Of a stretch of 64,000 bases of DNA, positions 51,201-63,200 are shown piece by piece. The notes under the pieces were generated by a model. It ran no database searches. It was not told the DNA's origin and saw only the letters and a program-made list of their open reading frames with translations. This DNA comes from Litsea cubeba (Eukaryota > Streptophyta > Magnoliopsida > Laurales > Lauraceae). Made by a program: the position numbers and the translations under genes. Within the stretch, counting starts at the first letter, position 1, and every line of letters begins with the position of its first letter. The stretch spans positions 117,627,371 through 117,691,370 of the forward strand of contig CM022946.1 of assembly GCA_012931725.1 (NCBI GenBank). The letters are read 5' to 3'.

Positions 51201-54200
51201 TAACCCTTACCAAATATGTTGTGCAATTTTGCTAAAATTGCATATTTGTGCAGTGCTTCATTTAAAGCATTTTGTCACTGTGAATATATGTAAATAGATA
51301 GATCAATATTGTCAGCGATACAGGACCTCATACAATGAGGGGGCATATCTTAGTTACTTTTGCACACAAAAAAAAAAAAAAAACACATTTTCTATCATTT
51401 TCCAATATTCTGGATTTTCTGGAATTTTTTCAAGAGTTTTTTGACAATTTTTTCAAAATGCACCGCTACGTGGCTATGTAGTGCCCCTACTGCTATTTTC
51501 ATCCTTATTCAATAGACCGTCCTATGCTATGGTTACACCGTCCTATGTTTTTAGATTGAGTAATTGCTTGTCTATATAAGGAGATGAAATCTTCTCCAAA
51601 GAGGACATTGAATTGAATATGAATTAGAATTTGAGTTGAGTTCTCCTCTTTGAGAGGTGTTCTTGTTTGTGGTGTGAGACCAAGACATCTTGATCTGTAA
51701 GGATCCCTATCCTAAGCCATTTGGCTTGGAGAATAGCCTCTCCTTCCCCCTGCACTGCTTCAAATGGTATCAGAGCTGACGATCCATCTAAGATCGCTGG
51801 TTCCGATTGCCGATCCACGGTATCTCGTTATGCTATCTCCCCATCCATCCATTATCATCATTTTCCATTATTATCATCCTTCACCACTACCCCCTGCTAT
51901 CGTCACGTCCAAGCCCTTCCATCTGCCCATACAGCCACCAAGTCCCCCCAAAAAAAAAAAAAAAAAAAAGGAGAGGGAGAACAAAGAAAGGATGAAAAAA
52001 AAAAAACATACCTGTGCTACTGCCGGTCGCCATAGGCATCGTCGTCACCTGCCATCAGCCATCAACCACCACTCCATTGCAGTCGCCAAAGCCAGCGCTC
52101 TCCCTCCTTCCATCTCCCTCTCGTTGAATTCCAGTGTGCGGTAAGGAGAAAAAAAAAAAAAACCCTTTTGTCTTTTGTTCTCTGTCAAGTAACATGAAAG
52201 AGAAGAGGGTTCTGCCACGTGGATCGTTCTACCCAGCACATGCTAAGCCCATTGTTTGGGCTTTAGTTTGGGTTAGGTTCGGCCTAACTGCAAAAGAAAA
52301 AGAAAAAAAAAAAAAAACAGCAGGCCCAAGAAAAAAAGGTAGTAGCTAAAAAAAAGCAGCAGAAAAAAAAAAATTAAATAAAAATCAGCAGCTGAAAAAT
52401 AAAATAGCAGCAGAAAAAAAAAAGCCTGATGGCATCCTGACCTATGATGCATGGATACTTCGAAATGGGCAACGTATCATGTCGTATCGTATTTGATACT
52501 TCACTTTTTATGTGTAAAATCCATGTCCTTGCCGCGTCTATGGCGCATCCTAGTAGTATCCATGCCGTATCTGGGCATCATAGATCCTGACATCATCATT
52601 ACATCTCCGGAATAAATCAACGGCTGATTTGACTAGATCAATGGTCGAATCATTTTATCCGTGATATTTGAGCCATCTACTGTCGGATTCCAAATCCATT
52701 TTCGCCTATGCTTTCTTGGATAGCAGATCCACCCATCAAGCCAGAAATTGCAGCCCACAAGTTGGGTTGGATCCGCAGACCCACCCACTGCCCTGCCTTG
52801 TTTGTAATCTAGATCCAGTGAGCCCAACTTGACCATCTGAACATTGCACATGCTCTGTCACTTCAAAGGGCATCACTGATCGTTAATCATCAAGCCACAA
52901 TCTCAAACATGTTTCATCAAGAAGCTCCGGAAGTTCCGTATTTTTATGGAAACAGTAATCCAGATGCCTTCTTATATTGGATTCACAATCTTGAAAAGTA
53001 TTTCCAGTGGCGTCAATTAAGAGGTAATTCATTTTAGGATTACGCAAAATGAAAGATTCTAGGAGATGCACAACCATGGTGGAAAAAGGTAGATTGTCAA
53101 TTGCATCAACATCCACCGACATGGAAGGAGATGAAATTGGATAAATATGTAGATGGAAGAGATCCATTCTCCCCGCCCTTGAAAGCCAAGGAAGACCATT
53201 TTGCGCAATATCTTAATTTGACACAAGGAAACTTGTCCGTTGAACAGTATGCCTATGAATTTGAAAAGCTACACTACTTATGTGACTTGGGCAAGACACT
53301 TGATTCCCATAAGTTCCTCCAAGGTTTGCTCCCGAGCATATTGAAAAATATAAAAAAAGAATGCAAAGACATGCATGAAGCATTTTGGGAAGCTATCCAT
53401 GTCGAACACTCGATAAAACGCTATCGCCTTCAAAAAGGCTAAGATGCAAGATGAAAAGTCTCCGCAAACGACGGAAGTTCTTGCTGTGGGACCTGTCATG
53501 GAGAATGTCCATGCTGATCAACAGAAAGAGGCACCAAAAGTTGTTGAAGCAAACATTGAAGACAAAGAAATTGATTCTCTATTTATTAATAATGTTGCTC
53601 GTTAAGTGCAAGCACCGAAGGAAGAAGCGGACTTTGAAGAATTGCATGACTAACCAGGAGCCTGATCAACTGGTGGATTTCATCATAAGTTCAATTCCTA
53701 AAGTGCCAGTCTAGGAAGCACGGACACTTCTCCGGGGCCAGAGTGTCGGTGTCCGACACGTGTCGGACACGGACACGCTCCGACACGTGTCGGACACGCC
53801 CAAAAGAGTGTCCTTATTATTTTTTTTATTTTTAATATTTCGGACACGCTGGGGACACGCAGGGGACACGCTGGCCTCTTTTAATTGGAAAAAAATAATA
53901 AAAATAGAGTAAAAAATGAAAAGAAAAGGGGGCTGTTTGTAAAAGGTCATAACTTATTTGTTTGCTAAATTGATTACAAAGTTAAAATAATAAAATTAGA
54001 GTAAAAAATGAAAAGAAAAGGAGGCTGATTGCAAAAGGTCATAACTTATTTGATTGCTAAATTGATTACAAAGTTAAAATAATAAAATTAGAGTAAACAA
54101 TGAAAAGAAAAGGGGCCTGTTTGTAAAAGGTCATAACTTATTTGTTTTCTAAATTGATTACAAAGTTAAAATAATAAAATTAGAGTAAAAAATGAAAAGA

Positions 54201-57200
54201 AAAGGGGGCTGTTTGTAAAAGGTTATGACTTATATAATTGCTAAATTGATTACAAAGTTAAAATAATAAAATTAGAGTAAAAAATGAAAAGAAAAGGGGG
54301 CTGTTTGTAAAAGGTCATAACTTATTTGATTGTTAAATTGATTACAAAGTTAAAATGATAGTATCTTTTAGTATATGATTAGATATATTATTATTATTAT
54401 TAATTATTAACGTGTCCCTAACGTGTCCGTGTCCTACATTTTTGAGAAATGCCGTGTCGGCGTGTCCGTGTCCCGTGTTCGTGTCCGTGCTTCTTAGGTG
54501 CCAGTTAAATCATCCAAAGAGCAGGCTATTGTTTTGAAAGTTGAAAGGGAAGATCAAATCATTGAGATTCCTCACATTGATTTCATCTTCGGGAATCGAC
54601 CGTTGGTATCAGAAGAGTGTGACCAGATGGTACGAAGCCAAGAATCAAAGCATCTAATGGTCAGATAACTCATCAAAGTTGAATTCAGAAGTCAGAAGCA
54701 GCAACACCTACAAACTACGTCTAAGCGGAGGAAAAGATCGAATCAAGTTTTCAAGCCATGTCAAGGGAATAACGACCAATAAGGGAATTGCAAGTTTGCG
54801 TGCTTGGTTTTCGACCCAGGAGGCCACCTACTGAACTCGAGGTCGAGTTTCCTCCAAGAGTGGGAGAACTGATGCAGGCCAGTAACAGTATGGCCCATAA
54901 TTCCAGCTGATCTTTCAAACTGGAAGTCCACATTTCCGGCTAATAACCAACAACCAGCAACCCCCTTCAATACACCGTCCTATGCTATGGTTACACCGTC
55001 CTATGTTATTAGATTGAGTAATAGCTTGTCTATATAAGGAGATGAAATCTACTCCAAAGAGGACATTGAATTAGGGGTGTTCACGGGTTGAAACCCGCGG
55101 GTTTCGGGTCAAACCCGACCCGACCACATTTTATGTGGGTTAAAACCCACCCGAACCAACCCGTTTGGGTCATGGGTTGGTCGGGTCACAGGTCACGGGT
55201 CGGGTTAGGGTCAAAAAGAAATAGTAAGACAATTGTGAAAAAAATGTGATTTTATTAAATGTGTAGGGCTGGAATGGGTCTTTGATAATAAATTGGTGCA
55301 GGCCTGGGCTATGTAATGATTGGGCTAAGTTGTAGGCCTAGGTATAGCCCACAGGCAAAAATAAAGCTAAATTCATCACGTGCCGTATGGGCCCTGATAG
55401 ACTTGGCCAAACCATGGTTGAAAAGTCTTTGCTTCTTAGTAAGAAGGCTAACATTCAAATTTCTGGACAACATCCAGCGTACTGGATTTAGGAGCAATGT
55501 GTGGAAAATCCAGACTGGGCCCAACATGTATCATGTTGGGGACTGGGTTGTAGTTTGGGCCTATTTAAAAAAGCGGTGTTCAGGCCTACATATGCTTAAA
55601 TGCTCAAGCAGCCAACGCAGACTTCACTTTCCAGCTTGTGGGCTTGATGATCCAGACCATTTTATCTTCGTACAAAAGGAAACAAAAATGTTGCCTGGAG
55701 TTTTAAGTGAAGGCCCTTTTGTCCGAGTCTGAGTGTATAGTAGTCCACTAGTTTAAAAAAAAATTGAAACTTTTCTGTGAAGATGAAGAGATTTTCAATG
55801 CAAAATCCAAATTTTTTTGTTGTCCTGCACTATGGCCTTTTCCTGTTTGGCATCACCCCGCAAAGATATGTGGACCAAATTCAATGAGGTTTTTTTGTTT
55901 TTTTTTTTTGATGTTAATGTTAATATTTACAAACAACCGCAACTACTTTTTACTTTTACATCTAATCGCTTTTAGTTCTCTAACAATCATCTGGAAGTTG
56001 TTTTCATAAACAATTTGGTCTTCTACATGGAAAAAAAAAAATTACCTGGTTCACGGGTCACCCGGTAACCCGACCCGTGAGACCCGTTAACCGGTACCGA
56101 CGGTCACGGGTCAGGTCGGGTCAAGCACAAAAAATCTGCTACCATGACCCACCCATTGACCCACGGGTCGGGTTGGGTCACGATTAATTTTGTACGCCTC
56201 TACATTGAATTGAATATGAATTTGAATTTGAGTTGAGTTCTCCTATTTGAGAGGTGTTCTTGTCTGTGGTGTGAGACCAAGACATTTACGGATCCCTATC
56301 CTAAGCCATTTGGCTTGGAGAATAATAGCCTGTTCGCTATTCTCCCCCTTCCCTGTGTTGCTTCATCATGGGTTTGTCTTGCATCACTAGTAACTAGAAT
56401 CCTACTGTGATTTTTGTTTTTTAAAGAAAGATTTGGATGACCAGCCTCTTCTATATAAAATCAAGTGTAGTCTTTTACTACATTCAATTGATAAAAGTTG
56501 CTTTGATTGTTCCCATGGATGGATGTGTTGATGAGATGATTACAGGTGAGGAATCTTTGGTGTCTGCTTCAAACTTTGGGGATTAATCTTTTGATCAAAT
56601 GTCCGTCTTCTTCCTTACCATGCAACTCACAATTTTATGACAACTCATCTACCATGCACATGTCATAAGTGCATGTCATTGAGTCCGTCTGAATTGTTTG
56701 GCCCACTGATAATGGAGTGAAGCCAATAATCTGGCTGATCAAACAATAGTTACCTCATTCTTTAACTTGGCTTTCGAATCACGAATAGTTCAATCTGAGC
56801 AATTCTTGATTTGATTCGTCGAATTGAAGTATTTGAAGATGTCATTTGGTGCAGTTCGATGTGGAAGAAGATGTCATTTGGTGCAGTTCGATGTGGAAGA
56901 AGATGACATCGTTTAGTTTTTGAAAAAGAGTTGCATGAAACCACCACAACAGTAAAATACAAGTGATATAGACTAGAGGGTGGCCCATTTGCCCCATCAC
57001 AAAAACAAGGGAATGTTAGATTATCTTTTCAGTGAAAAATCAGTCTTACCACATTACTAATCATTCAATCCAAAGAAATAAAGATGGGTGGTGAATATGG
57101 AAGCATTGACCGGTTTAAAAATCATTCCTTTGACTGTATGACCAAATATGTTTGATGGGGTGTAATTTTCTCATATCGCGAATCCATCAATCTCTCTTCA

Positions 57201-60200
57201 ATATGGTGAAACTGCTGGGCGATTCCTAAGTGCCTTATGTCCACCATCTTATTTTGCAATGAAGTTTCTTTTAACAAGTGCATGCATGGAAGAGTATACT
57301 TAATGTGATGAGCTAGAGGATTAGAAATCTGTGCACGGCAGAAAACTGATGGGGTATATTCCTTTTTGGAGTCCAAATTCTTCAAGGCGACTTAGAGAAA
57401 TGCTCAGTCAAAGGAGTGAAACTTCTTAGGGGGGCACACTTGATGAAAACCCGATCTGCTCAAAATAAATTCAGTTCAATTGCATGAGGTACCACCAAGT
57501 TTTACTCCAAAATCAGTTGGTCTCATTGTAGGATTGACCATCTAATTAAAAACGTGATTAAACAACCCAATGCGTTATTCATTAATACCTTTTTTTTTTA
57601 TTAAACTGTCAAATCTTATGGTGGGACCAACAAAGAAAGCTCATACATTAATAGGCCATTTATTTTAAGCAGCTAGCATTTCCAATAGATGGGCTTGTGG
57701 TAGTTCAAATTGGTAGTGTGTGTGATGGTTATAGCTTGATCATCTATGGGCCAGCTGGCTCAAAGAGTAGGGTGGACTGCATATAAGATCTGTTAGACCT
57801 ATAAATATCATTAATTGCATATATTCAGATTAGTGCATTGAATTTGTTGAATTCGAACTTCGACTTGAGCAAATTGAAAAACGAACTAAATGGGCCTACC
57901 TCATTGAATTTTCGGATTAGGTTAATAGCTGAACTACAAACTACGAACTAAAATTCAAATTGATCCAACTGCGAATCAGGTAACTATGGATCAAACATCT
58001 TGAGTCATGGCCATCTGATTCACTTTGTGAATTTGAGACTTTGACAAATTTCTTTCTAACAATCTAGGATTATCAAATCAGCATCCCTTTAATGATATAA
58101 AAAATTAAGTCTATGTTTGAACTCTCCTCCAAATTGGGGTATATACGCCATTGTATGCTTGGCCGGACAGCCACAAATAAGGGCTGACAACATGATGGTC
58201 TGGATTGTGACGTGCATTACACAGAATAACTAATCAGTTTAAGGCCTTGTACTCTCTAATGTCCATCCATTCCCTTTTTATCATTTTGAAGAACCAAGTT
58301 AAATTTTTTTTCGTGTGATGAGATGCTGTTTTTCTTGCAGCAAGCATGTTGTTTTTGGAAAAGTTGTGCATGGAATGGACATTCTGAAGAAACTGGAGCA
58401 GGTAAGCACTGATGGTGGGAAACCTGCTTGTCCTGTAAAGATTGTGGATTGTGGTGAATCTTCTGAAAGCAACACTTACAGTGCAGTGAGAACAGAGAAA
58501 GGTGCACTAGTGTATTTTTGGTATGCTTAGTGGATCCTCATTTGTAATTTGTTTTAGGTATTTATGCATATTGATTTCTTTGCAGAAAAGAAAAAGAAAA
58601 TATCAAGGGAAGATGTTTCTTCGGATGATAGTTCTGATGGACGAGGGAGAGAAAGATCTAGGAGATCTCAGAGGGAGAGAAGGAAAAAGAGAAAGAGGAG
58701 ATACTCTTCACCTGACTCATATAGCTCAGAGGACAATTCTTCTGATTCTTCCGATAGTGATACTGACTCATATTCTTCACCGTCAGACACAACATCAAGT
58801 GATGAAAGGCGAAGGAGGAAATCGAAAAGAGACAGGCATAGGCGAGGAAAAAGAAAGAGGGACCATCGGAGAGAGAAGCGACGAAGACGGCAAGATAAAA
58901 GATCAAGGCACAAGACAAAATGGTCTGTGGTTTGATTGTCTTTGCGGAGCATTCTATTTTGTAGTATTTTTATTATTAGACCTAGTTCCCCTTTTTCTAT
59001 TTTTTAAATCAATAGTAACTTCATTTTCTAGTCTTTTCATTGTTTGTTACTTGCACAATGCTACATGAATAAAGATTTCTCATGCTGTCTTTTGTATCAA
59101 CAGGAGTACAGAAACTTATAGTGATTCAGTGAGTGAGAGTACCAGTGGCAGCTCTGATAATGAAAAAGTCGATGGTCGAGGCTCTGCTCATAAAACCAGC
59201 AAATCATCACAAACAGCAAAAAAATCACTCCAAGTTCAAGGTATTCCATCAGTTGTAAGACTTCTATCCTTCTTTCCTTGTTTTCTAGATTTTTTTCATG
59301 AAAAAAATGATACAAGGAAACTGCCTGACTTTCATAGAGATTGTGGGCACAGTTAGAACATGAGCATATATCTTTCAATCCTCAAGACTCTCTTTCAACT
59401 CTGAACTTAGAAAGGAATCTCTTCATCTTGATGCTTGGCACATGCTCAGAAGCCAACTGCATATTAGTAATCTAGGTGCCCTTGATTTATATTCTGTCCA
59501 TAAGAGGGTGTCTGTGAATCTTCTACAATCAGTGGGACTCCAGATGCATTTTAAATACTTGTAATGCAGGAGGAGCCCTTAGCATCGCCACCTAGGTTTT
59601 CTCTTCATGTATATCATGATCGATACCAAGAGGGCAGAGATGACATGACACTAAACTCTCACACAAAAATGAAGTCCATTTATTTATTAATGGTCATGAC
59701 TTGCATTTTTCGGGTGCCTAATCTCTTTTTATGTAATAACCGATCAATTATGATTCTCTTCCTAAAACAAAACTATCAATAGTACTCTTTTACTTTAAGC
59801 GAAAAAAAGTACTTTTGGAGGACGACTCCATAATTACAATTTGGAATTTTAACAAATATGACGTATACTCCTATTTTACAGCTATAATCCATTGATTGGA
59901 CAAAGGATCAAAATAGCAGTTTCAGTGGGCATAGTGCCTGGCGGCCAAAACGTTAGTAGCGGGCGATAAGTAGTGGTATAGCGGTGTGAATTGAAAAGCT
60001 AATGAAATAAAATCTGAAAAAATATCTTACCAATCTAGAATATTGGAAAATGTTAGAATTTAATTTTTTTTATTGTAACTAAAATGGGGGGTCATAGCGG
60101 TCCCCTCATTGCTTGGAAGTCCTTGATCGCTATATGATTATAAAAATATGTGGGCATGATCTATGGAAAACATACATCTATGTCCTAGAATGCATTTCCA

Positions 60201-63200
60201 AGTAATTCATGGAAAAAAATAGAGTAATAAACCCAAAAACTTGAAGAAAATTGCACAAAAAAATATAGAAAAAAGCCTCTTGAGTGCAATGCTTTGTAAT
60301 GGTTTTGATTTGGTTGGATCTTTTGTTTTTCTAGTGATTTGTAACCATAAAAGGGTAGAAGATAGGTCTAGGAAAGTCTCTTGGGGAGAAGGTAAGAAAA
60401 GAGAGTTTTAAAAGAAAACAGGGTGGCCGGGTTTAATGCTCGCTGATTCGTATTGGTCAATACAGTTTCGTGGCGGCCACCACGGGTCAATACACAAGCT
60501 AGCAGAGATAAATAGAATTTAGCGTGGCTGCCACTGCCGCTATGCTTGATATTTCAGCCGCTAAGCTACGTAGCGGCCAAATGGACTGGACCCTAAATGA
60601 CTAAAACGGAAAACCATATCAAGTCAATAACAACTTGGGATTTGTGCTTAAGAAACCCAATTTATAGGTTGCAAAATGGAAGTGGGGCCTTCATGGGCCC
60701 CCTTCAGTTCCTTCAAGATCTGGATTACCTCACTCACCTTTATCCATGTCTTATGCATGATTTGACTTATCTCCCACCCAGAAATGCATGAACCAAGTTG
60801 CTTTTATCATTCCTCAACATTCCTTCAGTCCTTGATGCTCTCAACCACCTTTGACCCTCCATTTGATTTCAACTTCTAGCAGCCTGCCTTTAGTGTTTAT
60901 AGTTCATCAAGGGTTGCAGATCATTTGTCTCCTAATTCCAGTCCCATTCTCTGTTCAAGTCTCTGTAAGAAATGTCTTAAAATCCTTTTTTTTTTATTCT
61001 TGGAATGCAATTCCTTTCATTTTCATTCCTTTTTAAGGTGAATAAGATTTGTTATCTATAGAAAAACCCTATGGAAGAACCATGATTTAATTTTTTCCAC
61101 CACTGCTATTGAAAAACAATTCCCTTCAAAGAGTATATTTAACCATTTCGAATTTTTCAATATGCATCTAAGGTTAGTATTTTCTGAAGCACTTGATTCT
61201 CTTTGAGAAAGTACTCACAAACCATTCCATCATATGTGTTTGGGAAGATACTGGGAACGTGAGGTAATATTAAAAATTCCAGATAAGTGGACGGGTGATG
61301 AAAGAATTGGTGTTAAACAGATATGGAATTAAGAAGATAAAGGAAAAGTGAGGTGATATTAAAATTGGAATAGGAAAAAAGCTCCATATACAGATAAGTT
61401 ATTCCCATATACAAGCGCACTGATCTTTTTATTTGTGTAACCAGTTTATGTGCAGATTGTTGTAGTAACGCTCTAGGACAAAAATATCTTTTCTTGCAGT
61501 CAGGATATTTCAGTTCAGTGATGCATAAAGTAATCATGAAATGTGAATATATAAAATGAAGGAACAAGAGATCAATGGATATGGAAGTGGGAAGATAAAA
61601 GGGTAAATGAGATGAACTTCAAATTACGATAGAGAATAGCTCCAGTTAGGTCATTCCCATATACATCTGCTTAGATCATTTGATTTGTGTAACCTGTTGA
61701 ATTGAGATCGTAGTAAGAATGCCAGGACAGAATTTTCTTTTCTTGTAGTAAGGTCATTTCAGCCTGTATTACATGAATTAGTAAAGAAGTGGTCGGCTAG
61801 TACTCTAGATAAACTCTGAGAGATTTTTTCGAATTCTTCTTTCTTTTCTTTCCTAAATCTCCTTCATAGCCAATGGTATCTCAAGTCAACCTGGACTTCA
61901 CCTCATGCGTGATTACTAACATCAGAAAAGTAAGTATAAGCCTGTGGTGAAAGCTTATAGTCGCCAAATAAGAGGGTAGGAGAAAGGGCTTGCAATCTAT
62001 GGACGTGTCTCGAGTTTGAGAAGTTATTTATAAATTTGTGGATCCGTCTAACCCAGATTGTAGTATTTTAATGGAGAATGTTCTCTGGGGCCCACCTTGG
62101 ATCATTGCAGGCCCTTTCACTCTCTCATCTCCTCATGATATGGTACCGGGCTAAGGTTCACTATCATCAAACCTTTATTTACTGCTGGATTGAAACTCAA
62201 AAGAAATCTATGGTTAAAAGACGACTAAAGTTTATGGCTTTCAAATCATGGGCTAGGATTATCTTACAAGGTTGATTTTTTTGTTGGCCTTTATATGCAA
62301 GGAGACCTTTCCATGTACCCCATCCCACTAATAAGAGGGCATCTTAAGTGGGCCCTACGAGCTGGACTGCATATTTGCACATATGGAGTCTTCTCATAGG
62401 ACATTGCCCATTTTAAAACTGTCACTAAAAAAATGAAAGGTGTCGCATAAAGAGAATTATTCTGAGACAGGTGCAGAAGAGGAGGGACAACGGTTAAATT
62501 AATTGCTAAAAGTTAGATTTGTTAGTCCTTGTAACCTGTACTTTAATTTTGTTTTTCCCTCCACTAGCCTGCTGTCTCATTGTGGGTTTCCTTGTAAATT
62601 TCCTCTCTCTCTCTCTCTCTCTCAAAAGAAAATAATTTGTAATTTATGTTTGCTCATCCCTTTATTATACACTTTTTTTCTTCAGGAGCTGGTAAGCTGT
62701 CCTCACCCGTCTTGGAGAAAGCTAGAGCGGCTGATAGGCCAAAGAGAAACGAACAAAAGGCTAGTAAAGAAGATTCATCACATGAAGAGGGTGAATTCTC
62801 CCAAGAAAATGAACTGATTAATGGGAGCGGCATACGCGTCAAGTCTAACCAAGATGTGAACCAAGACATCAACTTAGATGATTACTCAAGCAGGTCCAAG
62901 TTGAAAATTAAACATTAATCACTGAACTCTGCCTGTGCATAAACATGCATGATTGAAATGAATCACACTTAACTCTTCAGTCTCTTCCTGTTCATGAACA
63001 TGCATGCATCATCATGCATGTTGATCTAGGCTTGATTGGTCACAATAACCTTTCCTGGGTATGCATTGAGCAGGAGCCCAGTCCCAAGTCACAAGAGGAG
63101 TTCAAGTGCAAGCCCTAAGCCTAGTCCAAAATACAGTCCCACGCGAGGTAGGAGGAAGAGCCTGCAACTACGAAGTATAAGCAAAAGCCCAGCTAGACAG

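Larger units (their letters stand above)
52909..54872 (+). pseudogene. Gypsy-type gag relic and C-terminal module, split by a hAT element
   Basis: From ATG 52909, EVPYFYGNSNPDAFLYWIHN and LEKYFQWRQL match the start of a plant retrotransposon gag domain. After a stop (about 53035) and frameshift it resumes HQHPPTWKEMKLDKY and LTQGNLSVEQYAYEFEKLHY (53101-53300), the classic gag core. The frame is lost after 53440. After the hAT insertion at 53711 it reads IPHIDFIFGN (about 54575) and ends VFDPGGHLLNSRSSFLQEWE at 54807-54866. The final stop TGA (54870-54872) is the first three bases of the 3' LTR. Confidence 0.75.
50054..56365 (+). mobile_element. Non-autonomous LTR retrotransposon with gag relic, + strand
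   Basis: 5' LTR 50054-51762 and 3' LTR 54870-56365, TGATGCAGGCCAG...TGCTTCA; about 365 and 357 bp once nested hATs are removed. TSD TCATG at 50049-50053 and 56366-56370 restores the split host LTR. The initiator-Met primer site TGGTATCAGAGC lies at 51765-51776. The internal region has a gag relic and a C-terminal module but no protease or RT. It was hit later by four DNA elements (50172, 52442, 53711, 55072). Confidence 0.93.
47532..56386 (-). mobile_element. TRIM-like LTR element, minus strand, interrupted by younger insertions
   Basis: The left LTR ends at 49270; its start is either TGATACGG at 47532 or TGATGCGGGG at 47647, because the first 100 bases are duplicated. The right LTR begins TGGTGCGGGG at 49751, is cut at 50053 by the element at 50054, and resumes at 56371 to end GCATCA at 56386. 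The initiator-Met primer site lies on the minus strand at 49737-49748. The internal region is under 0.5 kb. Flanks CTAGG (47527-47531) and CTAGT (56387-56391) may be a decayed TSD. The left LTR carries a PIF/Harbinger element. Confidence 0.75.

Noticed and set aside
55316..55732. 138-codon frame inside the hAT at 55072
   Set aside because: No transposase or other domain; absent from the empty-site LTR.
58402..58407. GTAAGC as a possible splice donor inside coding exon 7
   Set aside because: The reading frame continues through it as QVSTDGGKP, conserved in cyclophilins; splicing here would remove the end of the fold.
58523..59068. 181-codon frame overlapping coding exon 8
   Set aside because: Shifted frame over the RS-coding exon; the in-phase exon explains the sequence.
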